This document shows, in pieces, positions 18,308-27,315 of a stretch of DNA of 64,000 nt. The DNA is taken from NCBI GenBank assembly GCA_030835025.1, contig JAUQWS010000023.1:1-64000 (forward strand), written 5' to 3'. The stretch is from Ignavibacteria bacterium. Its GTDB lineage: Bacteria > Bacteroidota > Ignavibacteria > Tepidaquicellales > OLB5. The translations under genes and the position numbers were made by a program. Every line of letters starts with the position of its first letter. Position 1 is the first letter of the stretch. The notes under the pieces were generated by a model. The model worked only from the letters and a program-made list of their open reading frames with translations, had not been told where the DNA came from and made no database searches.

Positions 18308-18433
18308 TCAATCCTCCGGGATTTGACGAATCATTTATGAAAATAGGCTTAAGAAAAAGGAATCTATAATTCCTGATGAGCTGAATAACTAAATATAATA
18401 TAAAAAGATATCAGATTTTCTGTATTAAATGCT

Positions 18434-19690
18434 TCATTTCAAAAGAGCCATTCTGATAGTTCCCGCAATTCCCGGTGAATATATCCTGCAGAAATAAATC
18501 CCTGATGGATATTCATCTGCATTCCATGTCAACTCATATGTTCCTGCTTTAAGATTGCCCTCAAACATCTTACACACTTCCCTTCCCATTTCATCAAATA
18601 TCGAGACTTCATAATTATCTGACCTGGTTCGATCAGGTACAGAAAACCGTATCCTGGTAGTGGGATTGAACGGATTCGGATAATTCTGCTCCAGTATAAA
18701 TTCACCTGGTACAGAATTTGAAACCTGCTGAATAGAAGTTACTCCACCATTTGTTGTTTTGAGTATTACACCTCCATCACCGCAAGCAAAGCCTGTGAGT
18801 GAATCGATAAATTCGATACTTCTTAGTATCGAAGTTACTCCGCTTGATTGTGGGAGCCATGTAGTACCGCCATCAGTAGTTTTTATTATGCTGCCGTTTA
18901 TTCCGGCGGCAAATCCCGTATTTGTACCCGAAAAATCAACACAATTAAGTGCATAAGTCTGAAACTGGGTAGTCCAGTTCATTCCTCCGTTAGTTGTTAA
19001 TGAGACCCCGCCTCTGCCATCCCATACATTTGAAACTGCTATGCCGGTATTTGCTGTGAAAAAATAGAGATCCCTCAAATTCCCTTCATTGCTGTTGAGG
19101 TAAAATGCCCCGTAACTCCAGTTTGCTCCTCCGTTTGAAGTTCTTGCAAAAAGAGGCTGAAATATTGTATTAACTCCCCCCGCAAATGCTGAAGCAGTAC
19201 TTACCATAAAGACACCGTAATATGAAGAAAGAAAACCGTTCGCGGCAACTATCCAGTTCAAGCCGCCATTTGAAGTGAACAGCAGTGTACCCCCTGAACC
19301 CGAACAGACTCCGTTTGCTGTACCCGAAAAAGAAATTGAATAAAGATTATCAGTCACACCACTGGTTAACGGGCTCCAGTTTGCTCCTGCATTTGTTGTC
19401 ATTATGAGATTTCCGCCATTTGCACATGCAAATCCCGTGTTCGGGTCTATAAAATGTATCGAATTGATTTCTGAAGTTATTCCTGAAACAAGGGGATTCC
19501 AGTTAGTACCGCCGTTAGTTGTCTTGATCAATGTGCCCGAAGAACCGCATGCGAAACCTGTTGAGGAATTCAGGAAGTAGATACTTCTGAGATTTACGCT
19601 TGTGCCGGAATTTTGTATTATCCATTGTGAACTTGTATCTGACACCAAAATGAATACACAAAGCAGTAAAAATCTAAAAGAGTTCACCAT
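18434..19690 (-). CDS. Secreted YCF48-like propeller protein with T9SS sorting domain
   Basis: 418 residues: signal peptide ending 'DTSSQ', about seven repeats of the form 'TGFACG.GG.L..T.NGG..W' that match the YCF48/BNR propeller pattern, and a type IX sorting domain ('NYPNPFNPTTRIRFSV', 'SGIYFCRI', 'IRMALLK'). Despite the family name there is no photosystem context; in this phylum such proteins are generic surface or secreted propellers. A decayed sorting-domain fragment lies 18 bp upstream. Confidence 0.8.
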   Translation of the reverse strand: MVNSFRFLLLCVFILVSDTSSQWIIQNSGTSVNLRSIYFLNSSTGFACGSSGTLIKTTNGGTNWNPLVSGITSEINSIHFIDPNTGFACANGGNLIMTTNAGANWSPLTSGVTDNLYSISFSGTANGVCSGSGGTLLFTSNGGLNWIVAANGFLSSYYGVFMVSTASAFAGGVNTIFQPLFARTSNGGANWSYGAFYLNSNEGNLRDLYFFTANTGIAVSNVWDGRGGVSLTTNGGMNWTTQFQTYALNCVDFSGTNTGFAAGINGSIIKTTDGGTTWLPQSSGVTSILRSIEFIDSLTGFACGDGGVILKTTNGGVTSIQQVSNSVPGEFILEQNYPNPFNPTTRIRFSVPDRTRSDNYEVSIFDEMGREVCKMFEGNLKAGTYELTWNADEYPSGIYFCRIYSPGIAGTIRMALLK

Positions 19691-19708
19691 AACTTTTCTA
19701 AGACTTAT

Positions 19709-19905
19709 TTACTTCATAATAATCATTTTTCTCACTTTAGAAAAGTCTCCCGCTGATAACCTGGAGAAGTAAACTCCGCTCGGGAAATTTGAAGCATTCC
19801 AGTCAATTTCATAAGTCCCGGGGTTGAGATGTTCGTTAATAAGTTCATCAATCTCCCTTCCAGGAGCTTCATAAACTCATATCTTTACAGAATCTGAAAT
19901 GGATA
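19709..19905 (-). pseudogene. Remnant of a T9SS sorting domain
   Basis: On the minus strand this stretch translates as a sorting-domain end: 'VYEAPGREIDELINEHLNP', 'GTYEIDWNASNFPSGVYF', 'SRLSAGDFSKVRKMIIMK' and a stop. An in-frame TGA precedes 'VYEAPG', and the 'NYPNPFNP' motif and any protein head are missing, so it is a relic. It sits in the 311-bp gap between the YCF48-like gene and the TRASH-domain gene; the rest of that gap holds the terminator at 19924-19952. Confidence 0.75.
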
Positions 19906-19923
19906 TTTCAATCTATGATATAC

Positions 19924-19952
19924 AAAAAAACCCCGTAAATCAATTTACGGGG
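19924..19952 (-). terminator. Rho-independent terminator
   Basis: CCCCGTAAAT / ATTTACGGGG stem with a 2-nt loop and seven Ts on the minus strand; ends the TRASH-domain gene. Confidence 0.85.
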
Positions 19953-20001
19953 TTAAATTAAACTGCTGAAAAACAGTTATTAAATTCTATCGTTTGTGTT
20001 C

Positions 20002-20466
20002 TTATTTACCGGCGCCTTTTATATATTTTTCAGGGTCGTTCTCGAATTTCTTAAGGCATGATTTGCAGCAAAGATAGTATTTGGTATCATTATGGATCAC
20101 AAATACATCCTTCACGATCGGTTCACCCATTACCGGGCAATTCACTTCTTCTTTAAGATAGTCGAAAGGCTCTTTTTTGAACTTTGCTACACAGCCATCA
20201 CAGCAAAAAGTATACGTCTTTCCGTAATAATCGAACTTGACTCCCTGGCCTTCGGCAATTGTTTCGCCAGAAACAGGACAAGTTAATCCTGCAATAGAAG
20301 TATCGCCTCCGGCGATTCCGACTGCATCATTGCAGCAATCACTTTTTTCCACGCAGCAGCTTGCGGATTTATCTGCACAGCAGCTACTTTCCTGGCTGTT
20401 AATAGAGTTAGTTATCAACGCAAAAAACATAAGGAATACTGAGCTTAAAAATATTTTGGTTTTCAT
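20002..20466 (-). CDS. Exported protein with two TRASH/YHS metal-binding domains
   Basis: 154 residues with signal peptide ending 'NSQ'. Between signal and domains lies a Cys-dense stretch ('SSCCADKSASCCVEKSDCC'). Two TRASH/YHS-type modules follow: 'CPVSGE...YTFCCDGCVAKFKKEP' and 'CPVMGEP...YYLCCKSCLKKFENDP'. Each has the Cys...Cys-x-x-Cys pattern known from copper- and heavy-metal-sensing or trafficking proteins. Together with the Cys-rich protein 109 bp upstream it suggests periplasmic heavy-metal handling. The exact metal is not shown by the sequence. Confidence 0.8.
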   Translation of the reverse strand: MKTKIFLSSVFLMFFALITNSINSQESSCCADKSASCCVEKSDCCNDAVGIAGGDTSIAGLTCPVSGETIAEGQGVKFDYYGKTYTFCCDGCVAKFKKEPFDYLKEEVNCPVMGEPIVKDVFVIHNDTKYYLCCKSCLKKFENDPEKYIKGAGK

Positions 20467-20575
20467 TTTATTTTATTCAATAAGTTAATAATCATTTCAT
20501 AGTAATGTTAAATTCCATAAACGGCGCTTTATCAGACCGAATTGGTAACGTGATTAATCTTTGAGATGCAGCTTG

Positions 20576-20986
20576 TTAAATCCGAAGATTCAGATTAGTA
20601 AGGTAAATATTTGGACCTCCACTTTCTGGAGGTGAGTATTTTACAACATGAAATTGACCTTGCGAGTCAATATCTGAGAAAGGAAATTCAAAAAATTCAA
20701 TTACCTTATGGAATTTAGAATTACTGCTGTTTGCTAAATCGGTGTAAAGATCAGAAGGCTGCTGTGTTTCCTTCATATTGCATCCGCAGTGACCCGAAAT
20801 ACGGTCAACGTTTATTTTAAGTTTCTTAACGCAGCATGATTTAACAGTTTTCTCTGTATGACAGCATCCTTCATCCTGCAGCATAAGGGAGCAATGAGTG
20901 ATTGCTGAAATGTTCAGGGTAAGTACAGAAAATACCAGAAGACCTGACAAAATTCTTAAGCCATTATGGAGCTTTAAACGATTCAT
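20576..20986 (-). CDS. Exported cysteine-rich protein of unknown function
   Basis: 136 residues: an N-terminal hydrophobic signal segment, then cysteines clustered in 'CCHTEKTVKSCCVKK' and 'HCGCNMKE', with nearby histidines, suggesting metal binding. The C-terminal half has no motif I recognise but contains 'YSPPESGGPNIYL'. Placed just upstream of the TRASH-domain gene in the same direction, so probably part of a metal-resistance pair. A TATATTTG box on the minus strand (21001-20994) lies 7 nt before the start codon, without a well-spaced TTG partner. Confidence 0.5.
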   Translation of the reverse strand: MNRLKLHNGLRILSGLLVFSVLTLNISAITHCSLMLQDEGCCHTEKTVKSCCVKKLKINVDRISGHCGCNMKETQQPSDLYTDLANSSNSKFHKVIEFFEFPFSDIDSQGQFHVVKYSPPESGGPNIYLTNLNLRI

Positions 20987-21040
20987 TTACATACAAATAT
21001 AACCAAATTTGAACATACAAGTTCCCCAAAAATCAGGTTA

Positions 21041-22279
21041 TTATTTGAGAAGTATCATTTTCTTCACTGAACTGTAATCACCTGCAATCAGTCTGTAGAA
21101 ATAAACTCCGCTCGGATATCCGGTAGCATTCCAGTTAATCTCATAAGTTCCCGGCCTAAGCTCTTCGTTTACAAGTGTTTCAACTTCCCTTCCCATCACA
21201 TCAAACAACACCAGACTTACAATGCCTGTCCTGTTCTTGTCAGCAGGAATATCAAATCTTATTTTTGCAGCAGGGTTAAACGGGTTAGGGTAGTTTTGTG
21301 AAAGTCCGTATGAACGCGGAATTACTGTAGATACAGGCTGTATGCCGAGTAGATCATATATACTGGCCCTGTACACTCCCCCGCGGGTTGCAAGAAAAAC
21401 GTACTTTGTTTGTCTTGTGATATTATCAATTGAATTTACCGCAAGACCACCGTTTTTCGGTTCCCAGTTCTGACCGTTATTCAAAGAGAGATAAAGCCCG
21501 CTTTGATAAGTGCCCGCAAAAACGTAGCCATCAGAAACAAAAATATCGGTAATATTCTGAGTTGTTAGCTGAGTTTGTACCCAGCTTAGCCCGTCATTAT
21601 CCGAAAACATTACCCCATTTGAATCCGTCCCTGCAAAAATGCGGTTCCCGTTTTGCTCTAATGCATTTACATGAGTATAGTCAATAACTGTTGGATTCCA
21701 CATTATTCCGCCATCTGTTGATTCATACAGTCCTTCGTCATAAATAAAGTGTCCCCCAACAAACATCTTTCCGGGTCTCCACAGAACAGAATTCACGAAG
21801 TTCAGGTTAAAAGACACTCTGTACCATGTCAGCCCGTTATCTTCGGAAAGGTGCAAACCATAGAAGTTAGTACCTGCATATATCTTACTCCCATCAGAAG
21901 AAAAGCAGGTTACGCCCTGAACTGTTTGCATTTTCTGCTCCCAGCTAAGTCCGTCATCAGTTGAAAAATACAGGCTGTTACCAAGTGTACCTGCGTAAAT
22001 ATTCCCGCCAAGTGAAAGAAGTGTTCTCACTGTAGAGAAGTTCAAGGTTGTTTGAGTCCAGCTTTCGCCAAGATCAGAAGAAACAAATACACCGCTTCCC
22101 TGAGTACCGGCAAATATCTTATCGCCCTTCACTTCAATCGAAAGCACAAGAGGATTTGTTACACCGTTTGATTTAAGTACCCATTGTGAACGAATATCTT
22201 CTGTGGATAAAAAGCCAGCAAGCAGTAATACTGCAATTACAGCTTTTGAGAATGAACTTCTGTAATTACTCTCTTTCAT
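21041..22279 (-). CDS. Secreted BNR/YCF48-type propeller with T9SS sorting domain
   Basis: 412 residues from the ATG at 22279, which directly precedes a signal peptide ending 'IRSQW'; an open frame to 22360 adds 27 unlikely residues. Seen: seven repeats such as 'IFAGTQGSGVFVSSDLGESW' and 'IYAGTNFYGLHLSEDNGLTW', a regular propeller pattern ('.AGT...G...S.D.G..W'), and a type IX sorting domain ('NYPNPFNPAAKIRFDI', 'SGVYFYRL', 'KKMILLK'). Same secreted family as the next gene upstream (22460). No catalytic signature seen. Confidence 0.8.
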   Translation of the reverse strand: MKESNYRSSFSKAVIAVLLLAGFLSTEDIRSQWVLKSNGVTNPLVLSIEVKGDKIFAGTQGSGVFVSSDLGESWTQTTLNFSTVRTLLSLGGNIYAGTLGNSLYFSTDDGLSWEQKMQTVQGVTCFSSDGSKIYAGTNFYGLHLSEDNGLTWYRVSFNLNFVNSVLWRPGKMFVGGHFIYDEGLYESTDGGIMWNPTVIDYTHVNALEQNGNRIFAGTDSNGVMFSDNDGLSWVQTQLTTQNITDIFVSDGYVFAGTYQSGLYLSLNNGQNWEPKNGGLAVNSIDNITRQTKYVFLATRGGVYRASIYDLLGIQPVSTVIPRSYGLSQNYPNPFNPAAKIRFDIPADKNRTGIVSLVLFDVMGREVETLVNEELRPGTYEINWNATGYPSGVYFYRLIAGDYSSVKKMILLK

Positions 22280-22459
22280 ATTCCTGTTCTCCCGGATGAA
22301 TTGAATCCATTTATTGATAAAAGCGAATCTGAAACCGGCAAGGGACACTGCAAAATCCACTTAGTTACAGCAATGCGAAAAGGGTAAATATATACATAAA
22401 TTACTGCAAATTGAAATACATATTTGGTTTAGAATTGAACAAAACGTGAAAACAAGTTA

Positions 22460-23692
22460 TCATTTAATCAAAACCATTTTCTTCATTGCTGTGAAATCAC
22501 CGGTTTGGATACTGTAAAAATATATACCGCTTGAAAGATTCTCTGCATTCCACTTAATTTCATAAGAACCCGGCTTCAATTCTTCATCTACCGGAAAAGA
22601 AACAACTCTACCCAAAATATCAAATACTCTCAGCGAAACATATCCCTGCACGAGAATATCAAATCTTATTTTTGTGGCAGGGTTGAACGGGTTCGGGTAA
22701 TTTTGATACAGCTCGAATTTCAATGCTGTTTCATTAAGATTGGTTACTCCAAGCGGTTCTGTGAACACCCAAACACCTCCGTTTGATGAACCGCTCAATC
22801 CCGCAAAGACCTTGTTGGTATTTCCTCCAAGTATAGGAGTAGCACTGTTTGTAATGCCTGCATTTGTAAATGACGTGCCACCGTTAAGTGAATAGAATAC
22901 GCCTCCGTTACCTGCAATATAAATTGCAGGTCCACCCGTGGAATTGTAAAGTGTGGCACCCCTTGAAACATAACCCGATGTTGCCATAACCCAGTTCACG
23001 CCGCCATTGGTTGATCTATGAACCGGCCCGCCGGCAGAAGTTGACACCGTGACAAGTGTTTGAGGGTTAAGCTGAACTATGCCATATACGTTTATTCCTG
23101 AATTAAGATTGGCCGAAAATGAAACGCCGTGATCGGTTGACTTATAAAAACCATTTGGGCCTATGGATGTTGAAGTTGTCCCTACGTATATGATCGATGA
23201 GTTGAATTTATCGGCAGCTATGGTTATCACCTGAGTAGAAGGTAATCCTGCCGGATTAAACGTATTTCCGCCGTTCGTGCTTCTGTGCAAACCGCCGCCA
23301 TTTGTACCAACGTAAACATATCCCTCCTTTCCGCAAGCAACGGCCTGAACGTTTGAGCCGCCGAAGCTGCTTATTGGGACGGAAACAAAATTAGCCCCTG
23401 CATTAGTTGATATTAGCAGCCCTGCTGAAAAATTCGCCGCAAATATCCTGCCTGAAGAATCCACAGCAATACTGAATACAGTCTGACCGTTTCCGCCGGT
23501 CAGTGTGCTCCAGTTCAAACCGAAATTGGTAGTTTTGTACAGTGAAGATGATGAACCCAGTGAGCCCGCATAGACATTTCCGCTGAGATCCTTGGTAAGA
23601 GACCAAATAGAGATCCCATTCAGGGTTTGAACCCACTGAGAGCCTGTTTCAGCAGAGAGGAAAAGGATGGCTAATAACACAATTTTTTTCAA
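22460..23692 (-). CDS. Secreted BNR/YCF48-type propeller with T9SS sorting domain
   Basis: 410 residues from a TTG at 23692. This start has a strong ribosome binding site (GGGAGGT) on the minus strand a few bases before it and gives a normal signal peptide ending 'ETGSQW'; the frame continues open to 23824 but that part looks non-coding. Propeller repeats such as 'YKTTNFGLNW', 'HRSTNGGNTF' and 'YKSTDHGVSF' are followed by a sorting domain ('NYPNPFNPATKIRFDI', 'SGIYFYSI', 'KKMVLIK'). Confidence 0.8.
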   Translation of the reverse strand: MKKIVLLAILFLSAETGSQWVQTLNGISIWSLTKDLSGNVYAGSLGSSSSLYKTTNFGLNWSTLTGGNGQTVFSIAVDSSGRIFAANFSAGLLISTNAGANFVSVPISSFGGSNVQAVACGKEGYVYVGTNGGGLHRSTNGGNTFNPAGLPSTQVITIAADKFNSSIIYVGTTSTSIGPNGFYKSTDHGVSFSANLNSGINVYGIVQLNPQTLVTVSTSAGGPVHRSTNGGVNWVMATSGYVSRGATLYNSTGGPAIYIAGNGGVFYSLNGGTSFTNAGITNSATPILGGNTNKVFAGLSGSSNGGVWVFTEPLGVTNLNETALKFELYQNYPNPFNPATKIRFDILVQGYVSLRVFDILGRVVSFPVDEELKPGSYEIKWNAENLSSGIYFYSIQTGDFTAMKKMVLIK

Positions 23693-23950
23693 TGGAACAC
23701 CTCCCTTTTTATGATAAAAAATAACACAAAAAAGCCAAACAAAATAGCTCATTTCTGGAGTTCTTTGTGCCAAGTTTGGTAATACAAAGAGGAGAAATAA
23801 ACTGAGTTGTTTCTTCTTAATCAATCAAAATCCGCTTACTTAAGTCAGAAACGAAATCTTCGGGCACTAATTTGAGGAAAAAACGCAGAATTCTATAATT
23901 CATTGTTTCTGCAAAATTAAATTTCAATTTCGAATAAAAGGTTATTTCAT

Positions 23951-23981
23951 TTGCATAAATTCCCATAATAGGTTATTTTTG
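23951..23981 (+). promoter_or_regulatory. Bacteroidota-type promoter
   Basis: TTG at 23951-23953, a 20-nt spacer, TATTTTTG at 23974-23981, 30 nt before the ATG at 24012. Confidence 0.55.
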
Positions 23982-24011
23982 TTCATTAATAAAAATTAAA
24001 CAATACAGAAA

Positions 24012-24539
24012 ATGTCAAATTTAGGTCAACAATTAGATTCAGTAAAATCAAAGGAAAACTTCCTCGAAAAGATCACACGATTCATTCCGGGATATAACGG
24101 CTATGTTAACAGGGATAATTCCAGGGAACTTGATACTATTCTGAGGAACACTTTGGCAACAAGGCTTGATGCAAATCACATAAAACTGAAAAATACAATC
24201 CTGAATCTTTCACAAAGAGGAAAACTTTTTGAATCTGACAGTATCGATAAGCTTGATAAGAAGCTTCAGCTTTGCGTTGCTAAATTCAAATCTGCAGCCC
24301 GCGGTTATTCCGGAGCTTTTGATGTGGTAAAGGTAAAAGAAGATAAGCTTAACCAGCTTTATGAATTTGATGCAAACTTATTTGATGATGTTGAGGCAAT
24401 TTCAGCCGCCTGTGCAGAGATGGAAAGTAATTCCAAGGGCGGCGTAGATATAAACCCAAGCTCAGATAAAGTCAGCACTTTATTGGATAGCCTTGTGAAG
24501 ATGTTTGATGAAAGAGAAAACATTCTGAATACTGTATAG
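24012..24539 (+). CDS. Conserved-looking helical protein of unknown function
   Basis: 175 residues, no signal peptide and no membrane segment, so probably cytosolic. The sequence looks mostly helical and charged. The N-terminal motif 'FIPGYNGYVNRDNSRELD' followed by 'ILRNTLATRL' has the shape of a conserved block (PGY-GY-R-D-LR) that I recall from unannotated proteins of several phyla, but I cannot name a family. It has its own promoter (23951-23981). Function unknown. Confidence 0.6.
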   Translation: MSNLGQQLDSVKSKENFLEKITRFIPGYNGYVNRDNSRELDTILRNTLATRLDANHIKLKNTILNLSQRGKLFESDSIDKLDKKLQLCVAKFKSAARGYSGAFDVVKVKEDKLNQLYEFDANLFDDVEAISAACAEMESNSKGGVDINPSSDKVSTLLDSLVKMFDERENILNTV

Positions 24540-24576
24540 TGTTTTTATGTGCTATATTTGAATATAATATAGATTC

Positions 24577-24942
24577 TTGAAGAAGATTTACAGACAAATA
24601 TCGAAATTCATCAGCTATTTGGATATTTCCCCGATAGATGGAGGAAGCTTTCCTAAAGTTTTCATCTATATTGTCTGGGGTCTAAATGCTGCGATCTTTC
24701 TCGGTGAAGATATTATAGTAGAGCATTTTACTCTTGCTGATACCAAAACAACAGTTTCACCTTCCTCGATCTGCACTATCCTTAAGAAAGTGAATTCTGA
24801 TGCTGATCTGAGCGAGAATATCGAAGTAGTAAACTCAAATGAGTTTTTTATCACGTCCTCCTGTGATAATGAACTTGTTACTTTTGATGTAATAATAACC
24901 CGAAAATCCCGCGCTCCTCCCGTGGGGACTGCTCTCGCCTGA
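24577..24942 (+). CDS. Small hypothetical protein with repeat-derived C-terminus
   Basis: 121 residues from a TTG start; one possible membrane segment around 'VFIYIVWGLNAAIFLG'. Not recognised. The last residues ('RKSRAPPVGTALA') are encoded by a GC-richer stretch that forms two hairpins (24918-24928 and 24930-24947) and looks like an intergenic repeat invading the 3' end. A TATATTTG box lies at 24553-24560 but the upstream element is weak. The gene may be real with a replaced tail, or degenerate. Confidence 0.35.
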   Translation: MKKIYRQISKFISYLDISPIDGGSFPKVFIYIVWGLNAAIFLGEDIIVEHFTLADTKTTVSPSSICTILKKVNSDADLSENIEVVNSNEFFITSSCDNELVTFDVIITRKSRAPPVGTALA

Positions 24943-24947
24943 GGGCA
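24918..24947. repeat. GC-rich double hairpin at the end of a small gene
   Basis: TCCC-GTG-GGGA (24918-24928) followed by TGCTCTC-GCCT-GAGGGCA with one mismatch (24930-24947), overlapping the last codons of the 24577 gene. Confidence 0.45.
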
Positions 24948-24985
24948 GATCATTTTCAAATCAATTTTATAAATGACAAAAATAC

Positions 24986-25011
24986 GATCCCGTTTCTCGC
25001 GGGATCAGGAG
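24986..25011 (+). promoter_or_regulatory. Leader hairpin abutting the Shine-Dalgarno site of the TonB receptor
   Basis: GATCCCG / CGGGATC stem (24986-24992 with 25000-25006) followed immediately by AGGAG (25007-25011) and the ATG at 25019. It could be a short control hairpin, a terminator relic or a repeat unit. Confidence 0.4.
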
Positions 25012-25018
25012 ATATAGA

Positions 25019-27166
25019 ATGAAAGCATCTACAAGATTGCTTGTTCTGATCTTGGCGGTATTCGGCGCAAATGTAAATTTGCTTGCGCAGGATGATCCTG
25101 TTGATACTACGTATTATCAGACAGACGAGATCATTATTACCGGTACAAGACTTGAACAGAAGATCATTGATATACCATATCCTGTAACAAGAATAAACCA
25201 GACAAACTGGATCATGAGCAGAAAGATGGGAGTGCAGGACGTGCTTCTGACGGTCCCGGGACTTTTCCTCCAGCCGCGCTACGGAAACCATGATACGAGG
25301 ATCACCATTCGCGGTTACGGCAGCCGTTCAAATACCGGGATAAGAGGTGTAAGGATAATGCTTGACGGGATCCCTGAATCAGAACCCGATGGTCAGACGA
25401 GAATTGAAGCAATAGATTTTGACGCTATCGGCAGAATCGAAGTTGTTCGCGGATATTCATCCTCACTTTATACAAATGCACCGGGAGGAGTGATTAATTT
25501 CCTTACGGATAAGTATTTCCCTATATCATATGTACAAACCAACAATGAATTCGGTTCGTACGATCTGAGGAAAAATGGAATCAAGCTTGGAATACGCGGC
25601 AAGACTTCGACATTTATGACAAACTACAGCTACCAGAACTACAAGGGTTACCGCCAGCACAGTCAGGAATACCAGCACAGGCTGAACACGCTTCTTGAAA
25701 CTGAATTCACACCGCAATCGAAGCTTTCTGTTTACGGTTATTATGTAGGCGGTATTATTAAATTACCTGGAGCTCTTACACTTACCCAGTACAATGATAA
25801 TGATACTTTGGCAAATCCAAGATCAGTTAGCCGTGATGAGAAAAGAATTTCAAAGAAGGGAAGATTCGGTGCAACGCTGTTAACAAGCTTTGAAAAAGGA
25901 AAAATGAAACATACCCTTGAGGCAACCGGCTACGGCACTTTCAAGATATTTGACAGAACTGCCAGAACTTATAGGCTGTTCACAAGGTACGGTATCGGCG
26001 GAACTTTCAGGTATGTTAACAAATTTACATTCGGCGGCAAAGCAAAATCAAAGCAAAGGGTAAACGAATTTACTATTGGAACTGATCTTTTTTACCAGGA
26101 CGGTCCCATCAGGGAATTCAACAACCTGAACGGTCAAAAAGGTGATGACCTTCTTGGCTTAAGCAATGAAGTTATCTCAAATGTAGGTGCTTACGCCCTT
26201 AACCAGATAGATATACTTCCTCAAAAGCTTTCATTTCTTGTTAGCGGAAGATATGACAGGGTCGTGTATAATTTCCAGGATGAACTTGCAAGCTTCAGAG
26301 ATACCAGCAGGGTCTTTGCCGAGTTCACACCAAAGGCTGCGCTTAATTTCAAACTGACTCCGCATATTGCACTTTACACTTCTTTTGGATTCGGTTTCGA
26401 TTCACCTGCCGGAAATGAAATGGATAATTATCTTTTCACTTCGGATGGCGGTTTGCGCACGCTCAACCCTGACCTGAAAGCACAAAAATCCAGCAGCTTC
26501 GAAGTTGGAATAAAAGGTGAGGTTTCAGGTCTGAAAGAGAAATATTTTAAGAATACGCTCTTCGAAATATCTTTCTATAATACCAAGATCGAGGATGTGA
26601 TAGTTCCTTTTGTTGTTGATGGCGATGTATTCTACCGCAACGCAGCAGTATCAAAAAGAAACGGACTTGAGGTCGGCTTCAGTTCTGAACTGGTCAAAGG
26701 GCTCACATTGAAGGGTTCATATGCATTTCAGGATTTCAAGTATGATAAATACCTGGCCGGTAGTATCGATGAATTAGGAAATCGCACAGATGTTGATTAC
26801 AGCGGTAATATTGAAGCTTCTAACCCGGATAATTTTGCAGCAGGTGAGATCATGTACCAATACACCATAGCAAAAAAATATACTTTGTACGCTAAATCCA
26901 GCCTGCAGTATGTTGGTGGCATGTTTGTTGATGATGCAAATACAGACAGCCTTAAGACTGAACCGTATACACTTATTAACGGACAAATTGGCATTGACTG
27001 CAATTTCAAGAACTTCAGGCTTGTTGCTTACGGCGGGTTGAACAATATTACTGACGAGAAGTATGTAGCATTTATAAACATTAATTCAGCTAATATGGAT
27101 TTCTATGAGTCAGGACCAAGGAGAAACTTCTTTGGAGGATTAACGCTTGCTTACATGTTCAGGTAA
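25019..27166 (+). CDS. TonB-dependent receptor (iron/siderophore type)
   Basis: 715-residue outer-membrane receptor. Seen: signal peptide ending 'LLAQ', a TonB-box-like region 'DEIIITGTR', a plug domain ('VQDVLLTVPGLFL', 'ITIRGYGSRSNTGIRGVRI', 'RIEVVRGYSSSLYTNAPGG') and a barrel ending 'GLTLAYMFR'. The plug pattern 'RG.G.R...GIRG....DGIPES.PDGQ' resembles FecA/FhuE-like ferric-chelate receptors. A PepSY membrane fragment follows, a common partner of iron-chelate receptors, which supports iron uptake. Ligand not determinable from sequence. Confidence 0.85.
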   Translation: MKASTRLLVLILAVFGANVNLLAQDDPVDTTYYQTDEIIITGTRLEQKIIDIPYPVTRINQTNWIMSRKMGVQDVLLTVPGLFLQPRYGNHDTRITIRGYGSRSNTGIRGVRIMLDGIPESEPDGQTRIEAIDFDAIGRIEVVRGYSSSLYTNAPGGVINFLTDKYFPISYVQTNNEFGSYDLRKNGIKLGIRGKTSTFMTNYSYQNYKGYRQHSQEYQHRLNTLLETEFTPQSKLSVYGYYVGGIIKLPGALTLTQYNDNDTLANPRSVSRDEKRISKKGRFGATLLTSFEKGKMKHTLEATGYGTFKIFDRTARTYRLFTRYGIGGTFRYVNKFTFGGKAKSKQRVNEFTIGTDLFYQDGPIREFNNLNGQKGDDLLGLSNEVISNVGAYALNQIDILPQKLSFLVSGRYDRVVYNFQDELASFRDTSRVFAEFTPKAALNFKLTPHIALYTSFGFGFDSPAGNEMDNYLFTSDGGLRTLNPDLKAQKSSSFEVGIKGEVSGLKEKYFKNTLFEISFYNTKIEDVIVPFVVDGDVFYRNAAVSKRNGLEVGFSSELVKGLTLKGSYAFQDFKYDKYLAGSIDELGNRTDVDYSGNIEASNPDNFAAGEIMYQYTIAKKYTLYAKSSLQYVGGMFVDDANTDSLKTEPYTLINGQIGIDCNFKNFRLVAYGGLNNITDEKYVAFININSANMDFYESGPRRNFFGGLTLAYMFR

Positions 27167-27217
27167 TACACAGTAAATCAAAAATTGAATTTGATTCGTT
27201 TTTCATTTGTGATAAAA

Positions 27218-27281
27218 AGGAGGCAGGCATCTTGACTGAATTACGTTAAGAGCGTGATGGATACTGAACAAACTGCCTCCT
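27218..27281. repeat. 9-bp inverted repeat after the TonB receptor
   Basis: AGGAGGCAG (27218-27226) pairs with CTGCCTCCT (27273-27281) across a 46-nt loop. It may act as a terminator for the receptor gene or mark a deletion scar before the truncated PepSY fragment; there is no strong T-run. Confidence 0.45.
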
Positions 27282-27315
27282 ATTATATTTAAATTGATGT
27301 GAGGCCTGAAAAGGA

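Noticed and set aside
24900-25018. Cobalamin or TPP riboswitch before the TonB receptor
   Set aside because: Neither the B12 box nor the THI box core could be aligned; only simple hairpins are present.
27218-27281. Riboswitch downstream of the TonB receptor
   Set aside because: Only one 9-bp stem with a long unstructured loop is visible; a terminator or scar is simpler.
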